From: Methylomonas fluvii
GTDB lineage: Bacteria > Pseudomonadota > Gammaproteobacteria > Methylococcales > Methylomonadaceae
Direction: 5' to 3'
Length of the DNA: 64,000 bases
Assembly: GCF_014850975.1 (NCBI RefSeq)
Contig: NZ_JACXST010000002.1
Location: 1,302,001 to 1,366,000, forward strand
A program made the position numbers and the translations under genes. The notes beneath the pieces were generated by a model. It ran no database searches. It worked only from the letters and a program-made list of their open reading frames with translations, and was not told where the DNA came from. Below are positions 32,056 through 41,413 of this stretch, piece after piece (the first letter of the stretch is position 1; every line of letters starts with the position of its first letter).

Positions 32056-33234
32056 TTACCAACCTATGCGATTGGCGCGATCAGTGAAGAAAATCCCGCT
32101 GGGTTTTTGCGCCGGCAGACGGGCCGTCTCTTGAAAAGTTTCGGTGTCGTAAACCATCATCCGATCCTCGTCGCGCACCGCCAGCCACACCGATTCGCCG
32201 CGCGGACTGAATTCCATATGCAGCACGGCCTTGCCGGGTTGCAGCGTTTTAAGCACATTAAAATCTTTCAAATCGATCACTTGCACGGTCTGATTATCCG
32301 GGAAGGCGAAATTCACCCAGACTTGCCGCCCATCCGGCCGCGAGGTAACAAACACCGGCTGCCCGGCCACCGGAATGCGTTTGACCAGCTCCCACTCGCG
32401 CGTATCGATCACCAACACTTCATGCAAGCCGACAGCCGGCACCAATAGCCAATCGCCGGCTACGGTCCAGCCTTCCAGGTGCGGCATTTTATAAACCGGC
32501 ATTTGTTCGTCATCTTTGCCGTAGTCTTCCAGAATATGCTCGACGCCTTTTTCCGGCTGCCACAAATCCAGCAAAGCCAAACCTTTTTCACCAAACAACC
32601 CAGCGGCGTAGTAATGACCATCCGGTGTCAGTAAGGCGTCGTAAGGTTGTTTGCCGATGTCTTTAAATTTTTTCACCACAGGTTGACGCGGATTTTTAGC
32701 GTCAATCAACCAAATTTCGTTGCCTTCGAACAGGCTGCAAACGAAGCGTTGGCCCGGCGCATCCACCAAACCGACGACTTTGGATAATTTATTGTCTTCG
32801 CCATAAACTGCCGGAATCTCGGCCAGTTGCTCCAGCGTATCCGCCGAAAAAATCTTTACGCCGCCCGGCGTATAGTTCGATACGGCGATTAATTTGCCGT
32901 CTTGAGAAATCGCCCCGCCGATACTATTGCCGGCCTGAATGACGCGCTTGTCGATTTTATCCTGGAGTAAATCGATCTTGGTCAACCCACCGTCACGGCC
33001 GAACACATAGGCGAAGCGCTGATCGCGTGAGAACACGACGGAAGCATGCGATAAATCGCCCAAGCCTTCGATACGGCTCAGCGACGCGGGTTTCGTGGTG
33101 TTGACGATCTGGATGCTGCCGGTCTCCCGCTCGATCACTACGCCGAGATCGCCGGTGGGGCGCAACTCGGCACTGACTTCGCAAACCCACAATAACGAGA
33201 CAGCAATGATTATTTTACGAATTAATCGGTTCAT
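32056..33234 (-). CDS. nirF: Heme d1 biosynthesis protein NirF
   Basis: NirF is a cytochrome d1-like beta-propeller acting late in heme d1 synthesis. The start at 33234 gives 392 residues, the length I recall for P. aeruginosa NirF, and a signal peptide (residues 1-22, ending EVSA). The frame is open to 33282, but that would overlap the upstream cold-shock/excalibur reading frame. Propeller repeats such as SQDGKLIAVSNYTPGG and SRPDGRQVWVN are visible. The C terminus PSGIFFTDRANRIGW is typical of NirF. Confidence 0.93.
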   Translation of the reverse strand: MNRLIRKIIIAVSLLWVCEVSAELRPTGDLGVVIERETGSIQIVNTTKPASLSRIEGLGDLSHASVVFSRDQRFAYVFGRDGGLTKIDLLQDKIDKRVIQAGNSIGGAISQDGKLIAVSNYTPGGVKIFSADTLEQLAEIPAVYGEDNKLSKVVGLVDAPGQRFVCSLFEGNEIWLIDAKNPRQPVVKKFKDIGKQPYDALLTPDGHYYAAGLFGEKGLALLDLWQPEKGVEHILEDYGKDDEQMPVYKMPHLEGWTVAGDWLLVPAVGLHEVLVIDTREWELVKRIPVAGQPVFVTSRPDGRQVWVNFAFPDNQTVQVIDLKDFNVLKTLQPGKAVLHMEFSPRGESVWLAVRDEDRMMVYDTETFQETARLPAQKPSGIFFTDRANRIGW

Positions 33235-33251
33235 ATGGACGCCAAGAGAAA

Positions 33252-33874
33252 TTAATAATGCCCGCACCATTGATCTTCGCAAGGCCGCCCGTCATCATCA
33301 CCATCCGTCACGCTACCAGGACAATTATTCAAATAAAACATAGCTTCTTCACATGAAGTCATTTGCGTACATCGCGTTTTACCTTCACATGTAAATTTCG
33401 TAGAAAATTGTATTTCAGGCTGTTTTTGTGCCCGATAGCTAACCTCGGTGGCCGGAGGCGGCCAAGAAGTAGAGCCTCACGACTTTTAAATTTATTCACC
33501 GCAAGACCAACGACAAGTACGGCAATAAAAACAGCACCAAATACTGATCGATAGTTACTACTTCTATGCCTATAAGCACTCGTCTTATTAGGTTGGGATT
33601 TAATCGCATTTTTTCGCGGAGCTAGCGGGGCCAAATTCACGAGCCGCCGTTCCGAGAATACGCTTTTCATCCCTTCGATAGTAACGCCGACGGCTCTTCT
33701 TTGACCTGTCAGATCGATGATTACATCGAAATAAACTATGTCACTTTCAACCGGCCTTCGGGTTGCACCTTTCAAGGACGAAATATGCAAAAACACATCA
33801 TCACCGCCATCGTCGGGAGTAATAAAACCATACCTCTTATCGTCGATCCAACGTTTTAAAGTACCCTTTTGCAC
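33252..33874 (-). pseudogene. Cold-shock domain / excalibur protein, frameshifted
   Basis: The first frame (33874 down to 33359, 171 residues) encodes an N-terminal cold-shock domain (GTLKRWIDDKRYGFITPDDG, FLHISSL) and a membrane segment near residue 112-125 (GAVFIAVLVVGLAV). It then runs into an unrelated tail. In another frame from about 33440 to 33252 the sequence encodes an excalibur calcium-binding domain (FTCEGKTRC, MTSCEEAMFYLNNCPG, DGDDDGRPCEDQWC) ending at TAA. Proteins with this exact domain order are common, so a one-frame shift near 33440-33480 has probably split the gene. A sequencing error is possible. It sits inside the nir operon without an obvious role there. Confidence 0.8.
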
Positions 33875-33885
33875 GCTAAACGAGT

Positions 33886-34188
33886 CTAATTTTGCCGTAG
33901 GCGTTGAATTAGCCAGTTAGTTTCATCAATATTGAGAAAATTCTTCCACGGCGGCATCGCCGTACCGGCTCGACCATTCTGGATTGCATCGATCAACAAA
34001 GCATCACTTTTATCAGCCAACGCATCCGGCATCAACGATGGCCCCAAGCCGCCTTTCGGCGGCAGGCCGTGACAGGAACCGCAATCGTGCTTAAGCATAT
34101 TTAACAGCTCCTGCTGCCTTTGCGGCTTGGGTTGCTCCGCAAAGACACAGGATGATATTAAGCCGATAAACAGCCAACAATAGCGCAT
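33886..34188 (-). CDS. nirC: Cytochrome c55X-like protein NirC
   Basis: NirC is a small periplasmic monoheme cytochrome c linked to cytochrome cd1 maturation or electron supply. The 100-residue precursor has a signal peptide (about residues 1-17) and a heme motif CGSCH at 36-40. It then has HGLPPKGGLGPSL and MPPWKNFL with a methionine as probable second ligand. It lies 3 bases after the preceding cytochrome gene. Confidence 0.88.
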   Translation of the reverse strand: MRYCWLFIGLISSCVFAEQPKPQRQQELLNMLKHDCGSCHGLPPKGGLGPSLMPDALADKSDALLIDAIQNGRAGTAMPPWKNFLNIDETNWLIQRLRQN

Positions 34189-34191
34189 TGC

Positions 34192-34503
34192 CTAGGGCTT
34201 GACGCTGCCGTAATACGTGGCGATGTCGTTGATTTCGGCATCGGTCAGCGAACCGGCGATCGCATTCATGATGTCGGATTTCCGAGTCTTGTCGCGGTAT
34301 TGTTTGATCGCGGTTTTCAAATACTCGGGATCACGTCCACCCAAAGGAGGAAACGGCGCATCGGCGCTGGGCATCCGGATGCCGTGGCATTGTGCACACA
34401 CCGCGCCAGCCTTGGCTTGACCGACATACAAACTGGTAGCCTGCGCGCTACCGGCGGCCAACACCCCCGCCAGTAACGACACGATAAAATGAGTCATCTT
34501 CAT
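34192..34503 (-). CDS. Small class I cytochrome c
   Basis: The 103-residue precursor has a signal peptide (about residues 1-22), heme motif CAQCH at 36-40 and a methionine-containing C-terminal half (DIMNAIAGSLTDAEINDIATYY). It resembles c553/c551-type electron carriers. Its ATG overlaps the stop of the cytochrome cd1 gene (ATGA), so it is probably the direct electron donor to that enzyme, equivalent in position to NirM. The donor role is inferred. Confidence 0.85.
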   Translation of the reverse strand: MKMTHFIVSLLAGVLAAGSAQATSLYVGQAKAGAVCAQCHGIRMPSADAPFPPLGGRDPEYLKTAIKQYRDKTRKSDIMNAIAGSLTDAEINDIATYYGSVKP

Positions 34504-36080
34504 TTTGATTGCTCCATTTCGTCGGGCGACAAGCCGCGGGTCATGTATTTAACCCGGCCGCGCGAGAAGATGCCCGCCGGGCTTTCCATCGGCACGGTTG
34601 CGACTTTTTGCAAGGTGTTGGAATCGTACACCACCACTTCGTCACCGTTGTAACCGGCGCTGATATACAGGAATTTACCGTCGGCGCTGTATTCAGGGAA
34701 GTAAGCGTGACCGCCGACATCCAGCGTTCTAGCTACTTCCAGGGTTTTCTTGTCGATCAACTGTACAGTACGGGCGCGTCTATCCTTGCTGATGATGTCA
34801 ACCGCCACATAAGGTGCGTTGGCATGTGCAGCCGGTGATTCGGTGCCGCCGGAAACCGGTACTTGTTTGACGACTTCCATTTTGTCCAGGTCCCAAACGC
34901 TGACCACGGTTTTATCGCAATCGCCGAAGTTGGTGCCGAAGCCCAAAGTACGGCCATCCACTTTAACCGCAGAACCGCCACCGACGTGCGGTACGCAACC
35001 GGCTTCCAATTTTTTGATGATTTCGCGTTTTTCCAGATCGATGGCAGCGACGATGCTGTCGTCGTAAGACGCGATCATCAATTTTTTGCCGCCGTGAGTC
35101 AGGAAGGCGTCATGCAAATGTCGGCCGACGTTCTCGATCCGGGTAACCGGAAAACCTTCTTTGTTTAAATCGATGACCCAAACCTGACCGGCATTTTCCA
35201 ATGCAATCGCGAAAATATCCGCATAAGGGGTGCCAATGATCATGCCTGAGTCGGAGGAAACATGTTTACCGTCCGGATCAGTGCCTTCCAGTTCGAAGGT
35301 TTTTAGTGGCTCCAACGTATCGGCATTCAGAATCACGGCGTTATGTGGGACGAAAGAACCCGCCATGATGTATTTCCCGTCGCGCGATACACCCATGCCC
35401 GGGCCGTTCCAGCCGGTTTTGATGCTGCGCACCGCTTGCATGGAATATAAATCAACTTTAAAAATCTCGGCGGTATCGGTTTTTACATAGGCCCAACGCG
35501 GATTGGCCGGATTGAAATCGATAATATGTGCGGCAGTGCCGGTCGGTACTTCGCCGACTTTTTGATGGGTGGAGCTATTAATAAAGATAGCTTTAGAACC
35601 TTCGCCACGGCCGTATTTGCCGCGCGCCGCCACACCGATCAGGTTTTCGAATTTATCGTCGATTTGGAAAGTTGGCTTGGCAGGTAATGTACTTTCATCT
35701 TTGACATAGACTTTCAACGACTTTTTCATGTCGTCGATGGTCCAAGCCGGGTTGGGTTGTTTTGGCGTTTCTTGCAGATGTTTGATCACGCCGCGAATTT
35801 GGTCGTCATCAAGCTTGCCGTAGAACGGAGGCATCAAGGTGTCGAAGCTACCAGCCATCACGATGGTACGCAATGCGGTGGGGCTGCGGCCTTTCAAGGT
35901 CGCCGAGTTCAGTGCTGGCGCCAAATAACCGCCATGGTCGGAACCGTGACAGCTCGCACAATTGTCTTGGTAGAGCTTATGGAAATCGTCGGATTTTGCC
36001 ATCGCCACTCCGGATGACAACAGCATGGCGATGGAACTCGCCAGTAGGGACTTATTCAGCATTTTTAGAGTATTTTTCAT
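34500..36080 (-). CDS. nirS: Cytochrome cd1-family protein (NirS-like nitrite reductase)
   Basis: The 526-residue periplasmic protein has a signal peptide (about residues 1-28), a cytochrome c domain with NCASCHG near residue 40, and an eight-bladed d1-type propeller. Histidines in GRHLHDAFL and GCVPHVGGG correspond to active-site histidines of cytochrome cd1 nitrite reductase, which reduces nitrite to NO. The C terminus (PMESPAGIFSRGR) differs from the NirS and NirN endings I recall and recalls NirF. It could therefore be a divergent NirS or a NirN-like dehydrogenase. It is the first gene of the heme d1 operon, divergent from a MarR-type regulator. Confidence 0.82.
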   Translation of the reverse strand: MKNTLKMLNKSLLASSIAMLLSSGVAMAKSDDFHKLYQDNCASCHGSDHGGYLAPALNSATLKGRSPTALRTIVMAGSFDTLMPPFYGKLDDDQIRGVIKHLQETPKQPNPAWTIDDMKKSLKVYVKDESTLPAKPTFQIDDKFENLIGVAARGKYGRGEGSKAIFINSSTHQKVGEVPTGTAAHIIDFNPANPRWAYVKTDTAEIFKVDLYSMQAVRSIKTGWNGPGMGVSRDGKYIMAGSFVPHNAVILNADTLEPLKTFELEGTDPDGKHVSSDSGMIIGTPYADIFAIALENAGQVWVIDLNKEGFPVTRIENVGRHLHDAFLTHGGKKLMIASYDDSIVAAIDLEKREIIKKLEAGCVPHVGGGSAVKVDGRTLGFGTNFGDCDKTVVSVWDLDKMEVVKQVPVSGGTESPAAHANAPYVAVDIISKDRRARTVQLIDKKTLEVARTLDVGGHAYFPEYSADGKFLYISAGYNGDEVVVYDSNTLQKVATVPMESPAGIFSRGRVKYMTRGLSPDEMEQSK

Positions 36081-36279
36081 TTAAAATTCCTGCCACCCGC
36101 AAGTTAAAAAAAAGAGCCAACTTGGTGCATTAAACCATAAAAGACCAGGACGAACAGACACCCGATTTAGCATGGTAAAATAACAGCTTGTTGACTCCAG
36201 GCCGATGTTATAAAGTAAAGTTTCGATTCGCTATCAATTTACTCCTTAAACTATCGCCTTGTCAACCTAGTGGGTCACG

Positions 36280-36858
36280 ATGAGAATGCAATTTATGCAA
36301 CAAACTGATATTTACGAACTTATTGAGTGCATGACCACATTGATCCGCTCCGAAGAGCGGAAAAAATGTACGGAACTGGGCTTGCAGCCGGTACACTTCC
36401 AAGTGCTCAATTACCTTTCACGCTGCAATAAATATAGCAACACCCCTGCGGCTGTCGCCAATTATCTGGGAATGACTCGCGGCACCGTTTCGCAATCACT
36501 GATTATTCTGGAAAAGAAGGGCTACATCGGTAAAACGCCGGATGCCAACGACAAGCGCGTGGTGCATTTACAGCTGCTGCCGGACGGTGCGGCCATACTT
36601 AAACAGGCGCGACCGTCTGATTTATTCCACGGGGCTACGGCCATCCTGCAAAGCAGCGATTCGCCGCCGTCAGACGCCAATGTGTTCCAACAAGCCCTTA
36701 CCGCGCTGCAAAAGGCGAATCAGTCGCAATCATTTGGTGTATGCAAAACCTGCCGCAATTTCAGCGAAAAAGACGGCGGATTTTTCTGCCAACTGACCCA
36801 GGAAAAGCTCAGCACAGACGATAGCGAGCAAATTTGCCAGGAACACAACCCTGTCTAG
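36280..36858 (+). CDS. MarR-family regulator with four-cysteine C-terminal tail
   Basis: The 192-residue protein has a MarR winged helix (about residues 15-115) with recognition region MTRGTVSQSLIILEKKGYI and wing DANDKRVVHLQL. After residue 150 it carries a tail with C155, C158, C170 and C186 (CX2CX11CX15C), suited to binding zinc or an iron-sulfur cluster. It starts 199 bases from the nirS-like gene, in divergent orientation, so control of the nir operon in response to NO, oxygen or iron-sulfur state is plausible. That link is inference. ATG codons at 36286 and 36295 are alternative starts. Confidence 0.85.
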   Translation: MRMQFMQQTDIYELIECMTTLIRSEERKKCTELGLQPVHFQVLNYLSRCNKYSNTPAAVANYLGMTRGTVSQSLIILEKKGYIGKTPDANDKRVVHLQLLPDGAAILKQARPSDLFHGATAILQSSDSPPSDANVFQQALTALQKANQSQSFGVCKTCRNFSEKDGGFFCQLTQEKLSTDDSEQICQEHNPV

Positions 36859-36944
36859 CTATCAGTGCAATGCTCAGATAGGCGTTAAACAGATCCCGGA
36901 CCGGCATATACTGCTGGCTTTATCGAATAGATTTGGGAGTTAAT

Positions 36945-37928
36945 ATGGCCATTCCTCGCATCGCCTTGACGCCAGGCGAACCGACCGGCATTGGCCCGGA
37001 TTTATGCATACAACTGGCGCAGCAGGAACAGGTTTGTCAACTCGTTGCCATTGCCGATCCGGAACTATTGCAACAAAGGGCGGAGCAGCTGGGTCTGCCA
37101 CTGGCAATTCAACTTTTCGACATCGATCAAGCTGTTAACAAACAACAAGCCGGCACCCTAACCGTGCTGCCCATCAGCCTAAACGAACCAGCCGTTTGCG
37201 GACGCCTGAATCCAAACAATAGCCCTTATGTTCTGGAAACCATCCGCCAAGCCAGCTTGGGCTGCATGAGCGGCGCATTTGCCGCAATGGTGACCGGCCC
37301 AGTCCACAAAGGCGTGATCAACGACGCCGGGATTCCGTTCAGCGGCCACACCGAGTTTATCGCCGAACTGACCGGCGGCACCCCGGTCATGATGTTGGCG
37401 ACACCGGGCCTGCGCGTCGCGTTGGCGACCACGCATTTGCCGTTGTCGGAGGTAAGCGCCGCCATCACCCCGGATGCATTGGCGACCGTTATCCGGTTGC
37501 TGGACCGTGATTTGAAGCAACGCTTTGCGATAGCCCAACCGAAAATCCTGGTCTGCGGCCTCAATCCGCATGCAGGCGAAAGCGGCCATCTCGGGCGAGA
37601 AGAAATCGACATCATCGAACCAACACTGGAAAGTCTGCGTTGCGAAGGTATCAACCTGTATGGCCCGCTACCTGCCGACACCCTGTTTACCCCAAAATAC
37701 TTGGAAACCGCCGACGCTGTGTTAGCGATGTATCACGACCAAGGCCTGCCGGTATTGAAATACAAAGGCTTCGGCCAAGCCGTGAATATCACCCTGGGTT
37801 TACCTATCGTCCGTACCTCGGTCGACCACGGCACCGCATTGGAACTGGCCGGCACCGGCAAAGCCAACCTCGGCAGCTTGCAGTTTGCGTTGCAAACTGC
37901 GCTGGATATGCTGCACGGAAAAGAATAA
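36945..37928 (+). CDS. pdxA: 4-hydroxythreonine-4-phosphate dehydrogenase PdxA
   Basis: PdxA oxidises 4-phosphohydroxythreonine in pyridoxal phosphate synthesis. The 327-residue product has [13 protein letters not shown] at the N terminus, the metal/substrate region [20 protein letters not shown] and [14 protein letters not shown]. The start at 36945 follows GGGAG with good spacing; the frame is open four codons more. In many gammaproteobacteria pdxA is directly followed by rsmA; here one gene intervenes. Confidence 0.95.
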   Translation: MAIPRIALTPGEPTGIGPDLCIQLAQQEQVCQLVAIADPELLQQRAEQLGLPLAIQLFDIDQAVNKQQAGTLTVLPISLNEPAVCGRLNPNNSPYVLETIRQASLGCMSGAFAAMVTGPVHKGVINDAGIPFSGHTEFIAELTGGTPVMMLATPGLRVALATTHLPLSEVSAAITPDALATVIRLLDRDLKQRFAIAQPKILVCGLNPHAGESGHLGREEIDIIEPTLESLRCEGINLYGPLPADTLFTPKYLETADAVLAMYHDQGLPVLKYKGFGQAVNITLGLPIVRTSVDHGTALELAGTGKANLGSLQFALQTALDMLHGKE

Positions 37929-37940
37929 AGGAAAATAGCA

Positions 37941-39722
37941 GTGAGCGAAAACATTCAAGAACCGGAACAATGGAGTACCCAAGGATTTCTAGCGCAGTTC
38001 ATGCGTATTCACGAACAAATGCCTGACCGCTCGTTCGCCTTTATCCTAGGCGCCGGAGCGTCGCGTGCCTCCAGGATTCCGGCCGGCGGTGAACTGGTGC
38101 AAAAATGGCTTGAAGAACTTCATCAAAGAGCCGACGGACAAAGCGCTCTTGCCGATTGGGCCACAGCCTACAATTTGCAGATCGAAGATTTCGATTATGC
38201 CCGCAAAGCTGAGTTCTATCCGCAAATCTATGAACGTCGATTCCGCCGCGACCCAGACGAAGGCTACGCCGACCTGGAAACTGTAATGGCCGACAAAGAA
38301 CCCAGTTTCGGCTATTCGGTGTTGGCCAACATCCTCGATCAAACCCGACATAAAGTAGTAATTACCACCAACTTCGACAATTTGGTGGCCGATGCCTTAT
38401 CTATTTACACCCGTTCTTACCCTTTGGTTTGCGGCCACGAATCGTTGGCCGGCTTCGTTCGCACCCGTCTGCGCCGACCGCTGATCGCCAAAATCCATCG
38501 CGACTTGCTGCTTGCGCCCATCAACGACAGTGACGGCGTCAACCACTTGGCGGAAAGCTGGAAAAAGGCCTTGACTGCCCTGTTTTCCCACCACACTCCC
38601 ATCGTGCTCGGCTACGGCGGAAACGACGGCAGCCTGATGGATTTTTTGCAAGCCATGCCTCCAGAAACTATCCCAGGCGGCATATTCTGGTGCTACCGCA
38701 AAGATGACGGTTTGCCCAACGAGCGAATTCGTTCACTGGTTTCGCAACATCGCGGCGCTTTGGTTCCAGTACTGGGTTTCGACGAATTCATGTTGCAATT
38801 AAACGACAAACTTAAGTTCCAGTTTTTGGCCGATGCGGTTAGACAAAGGGCCAACGAGCGCGCCGAGCATTATCAAAACCAAGTGGAAGCGATTCAGAAA
38901 CGGCTGGATGACTCCACGACCGACACCTCACCGGAAACCTTGGCCGTCAAACAAGCGATGCAAGACAGCGTTGCCCGCCAGCAGCTCAACAGCTGGTGGG
39001 ATTGGGAACTCAAAGCCCGTCAGACACAAAACCCTGAAGAACGTGAGAGGATTTACCGCGACGGCTTGGCGCAATTCCCCGACAGTGTAGAACTGACCGG
39101 CAATTTCGCCGTATTCATGGATGATGTCCGCAAGAATTACGACGAGGCCGAACGCCTGTACCGTAAAGCCTTGGAACTCGATCCGAATAGCGCTAAAAAC
39201 ACCGGCAATTTCGCAATTTTCATAGCGGCTATCCGCAAGGATTACAACGAAGCCGAACGGCTGTACCGTAAAGCCTTGGAACTCGACCCAAAAAACGCCA
39301 ACAACGCAGGTAATTTCGCCTGTTTCAAGTTGATACAAAATCAACTGATAGAAGCCGAAACATTGGCAAAGCAAGCCTGGCAACTCAACGCCGGCCACGC
39401 CGAACAAGTCGGCGCCGAAGCAGCACTTTATTTGGGCTTGATCGCCAGATTACAGCAACGTGACGACCAGGCCGCATTGGGCCGCTTGAAGACCTTGCTA
39501 CAAACCGGTTTTATGCACGTTAGCTGGTCTTTCGATACTCTATTGGCAACCGCGCAAAGCCGTTTAGCTGAACCCGATTATCGAATGTATGCGGCACTAG
39601 CCTCAGCCATTCTGGACACCGACCAAGTTGGCGATTTGGACCAATATCCCCGCTGGCGAGAAGTCGCCCCAATCGCATTGAACGTATACTGGGAAGACCA
39701 ACAGCCAGTGGATTCCGATTAA
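37941..39722 (+). CDS. SIR2-domain protein with C-terminal TPR repeats
   Basis: This 593-residue protein has an N-terminal SIR2-like NAD-binding domain: GAGAS at residues 37-41, TTNFDNL at 142-148 with the catalytic-type N145/D146, KIHRD with H186, and GYGGNDGS at 224-231. The C-terminal part (about 345-590) holds TPR-like repeats, with a 35-residue unit [24 protein letters not shown] clearly duplicated. It starts with GTG 12 bases after pdxA behind an AAGGA, and rsmA begins 19 bases after it. SIR2 domains joined to repeats are common in phage-defence NADases; that function here is inference. No signal peptide or membrane segment is seen. Confidence 0.85.
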   Translation: MSENIQEPEQWSTQGFLAQFMRIHEQMPDRSFAFILGAGASRASRIPAGGELVQKWLEELHQRADGQSALADWATAYNLQIEDFDYARKAEFYPQIYERRFRRDPDEGYADLETVMADKEPSFGYSVLANILDQTRHKVVITTNFDNLVADALSIYTRSYPLVCGHESLAGFVRTRLRRPLIAKIHRDLLLAPINDSDGVNHLAESWKKALTALFSHHTPIVLGYGGNDGSLMDFLQAMPPETIPGGIFWCYRKDDGLPNERIRSLVSQHRGALVPVLGFDEFMLQLNDKLKFQFLADAVRQRANERAEHYQNQVEAIQKRLDDSTTDTSPETLAVKQAMQDSVARQQLNSWWDWELKARQTQNPEERERIYRDGLAQFPDSVELTGNFAVFMDDVRKNYDEAERLYRKALELDPNSAKNTGNFAIFIAAIRKDYNEAERLYRKALELDPKNANNAGNFACFKLIQNQLIEAETLAKQAWQLNAGHAEQVGAEAALYLGLIARLQQRDDQAALGRLKTLLQTGFMHVSWSFDTLLATAQSRLAEPDYRMYAALASAILDTDQVGDLDQYPRWREVAPIALNVYWEDQQPVDSD

Positions 39723-39741
39723 ATACAAAAAACTTATCATC

Positions 39742-40533
39742 ATGACCCACACCGCCCGCAAACGCTTCGGCCAGAACTTTCTGCACGATCACAGCATTAT
39801 TTACAACATTCTAGCCAGTGCTCATCCGCAGACTGGCGAACATTGGGTGGAGATCGGCCCCGGGCTGGGTGCGTTGACCCAACCTTTATTGGAGTCCGGC
39901 GCTAAACTCGATGTCGTTGAACTGGATCGAGATTTAGTCAGTCGTCTGCAAAAGCAGTTTGTCGGCCACAGCAACTTAACCGTGCATAGCGCCGATGCTT
40001 TGAAGTTCGATTTTGCCGCGCTGGCACAAGCCGGCGAGAAACTGCGCATCATCGGTAATCTGCCTTACAACATTTCCACGCCGCTAATGTTTCATCTATT
40101 GGAAACCACCGATTGCGTGGAAGACATGCTGTTCATGCTGCAAAAAGAAGTAGTGGAGCGGATTTGCGCCGAGCCGGGCAGCAAGAAATACGGCAGGTTG
40201 AGCGTGATGATGCAATATTACTGCGAAACCGAATTGCTGTTCGACGTGCCGCCGGAAAGCTTCGATCCGATTCCGCAAGTGATGTCGGCCATTGTTCGGC
40301 TGACGCCGCATGCGCAGCCACCGGTTGAGATTCCTGATCTGAAAAGCTTTAGCCAATTGGTGACGCACGCGTTTTCGCAGCGCCGGAAAACCATCCGCAA
40401 TTCGCTGAAAAACTTCATCACTGAGCAACAGATCGTCGACCTAGGAATCGATGCCAATCTGCGAGCGGAGTCGATCAGTCTCGCCGAGTTCGCCCTGCTC
40501 AGCGCTCACAGCCAAGCAAACATCGCCAGCTAG
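39742..40533 (+). CDS. rsmA: 16S rRNA dimethyladenosine transferase RsmA (KsgA)
   Basis: RsmA dimethylates two adjacent adenosines near the 3' end of 16S rRNA. The 263-residue protein has the N-terminal RKRFGQNFLHD motif, SAM-binding EIGPGLGALT (GPGLG at 39-43), the catalytic NLPY at 106-109 and the C-terminal RRKTIRNSLK region. It lies 19 bases after the SIR2-TPR gene and is probably co-transcribed with pdxA. Confidence 0.97.
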   Translation: MTHTARKRFGQNFLHDHSIIYNILASAHPQTGEHWVEIGPGLGALTQPLLESGAKLDVVELDRDLVSRLQKQFVGHSNLTVHSADALKFDFAALAQAGEKLRIIGNLPYNISTPLMFHLLETTDCVEDMLFMLQKEVVERICAEPGSKKYGRLSVMMQYYCETELLFDVPPESFDPIPQVMSAIVRLTPHAQPPVEIPDLKSFSQLVTHAFSQRRKTIRNSLKNFITEQQIVDLGIDANLRAESISLAEFALLSAHSQANIAS

Positions 40534-40568
40534 ATTCGCAACTCCCTAAGCCCTCGACTAGACAAGAT

Positions 40569-40599
40569 TTGACGGCATTCATAGGGCAAGTGCGATAAA
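40569..40599 (+). promoter_or_regulatory. Possible adk promoter
   Basis: TTGACG (40569-40574) and GATAAA (40594-40599) are separated by 19 bases, with TGC just before the -10 box as in extended -10 promoters. It lies 100 bases upstream of adk. The spacing is longer than ideal, so support is modest. Confidence 0.35.
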
Positions 40600-40660
40600 A
40601 TGCCGAATTTTTCCGCCAGGCTCACGAACTGATGCGCTTGAGCCGGCTCTCTTTATATAG

Positions 40661-41338
<678 letters not shown>

Positions 41339-41345
41339 AAAATTA

Positions 41346-41398
41346 GTAGGGTACGCAATGCGTACCTTTTAGCTTTCGGTACGCGATGCGTACCCTAC
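41346..41398. repeat. REP-like palindrome between adk and leuC
   Basis: Two 21-base arms (41346-41366 and 41378-41398) starting GTAGGGTACGC and ending GCGTACCCTAC pair with two mismatches around an 11-base loop. Each arm itself contains a smaller palindrome (GGTACGC and GCGTACC). This looks like a repetitive extragenic palindrome unit. It could also act as a hairpin after adk, but it has no T-run. It ends 16 bases before the leuC start. Confidence 0.75.
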
Positions 41399-41413
41399 AG
41401 TAGAGAAACCCAA

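Noticed and set aside
33235-33282. Longer NirF start at 33282
   Set aside because: It would run into the excalibur reading frame and place non-signal sequence before a clear signal peptide starting at 33234.
36223-36237. TCGATTCGCTATCAA as an FNR/DNR-type operator between the MarR and nir genes
   Set aside because: The half-sites are imperfect and separated by five instead of four bases; there is no positional match to a clear promoter.
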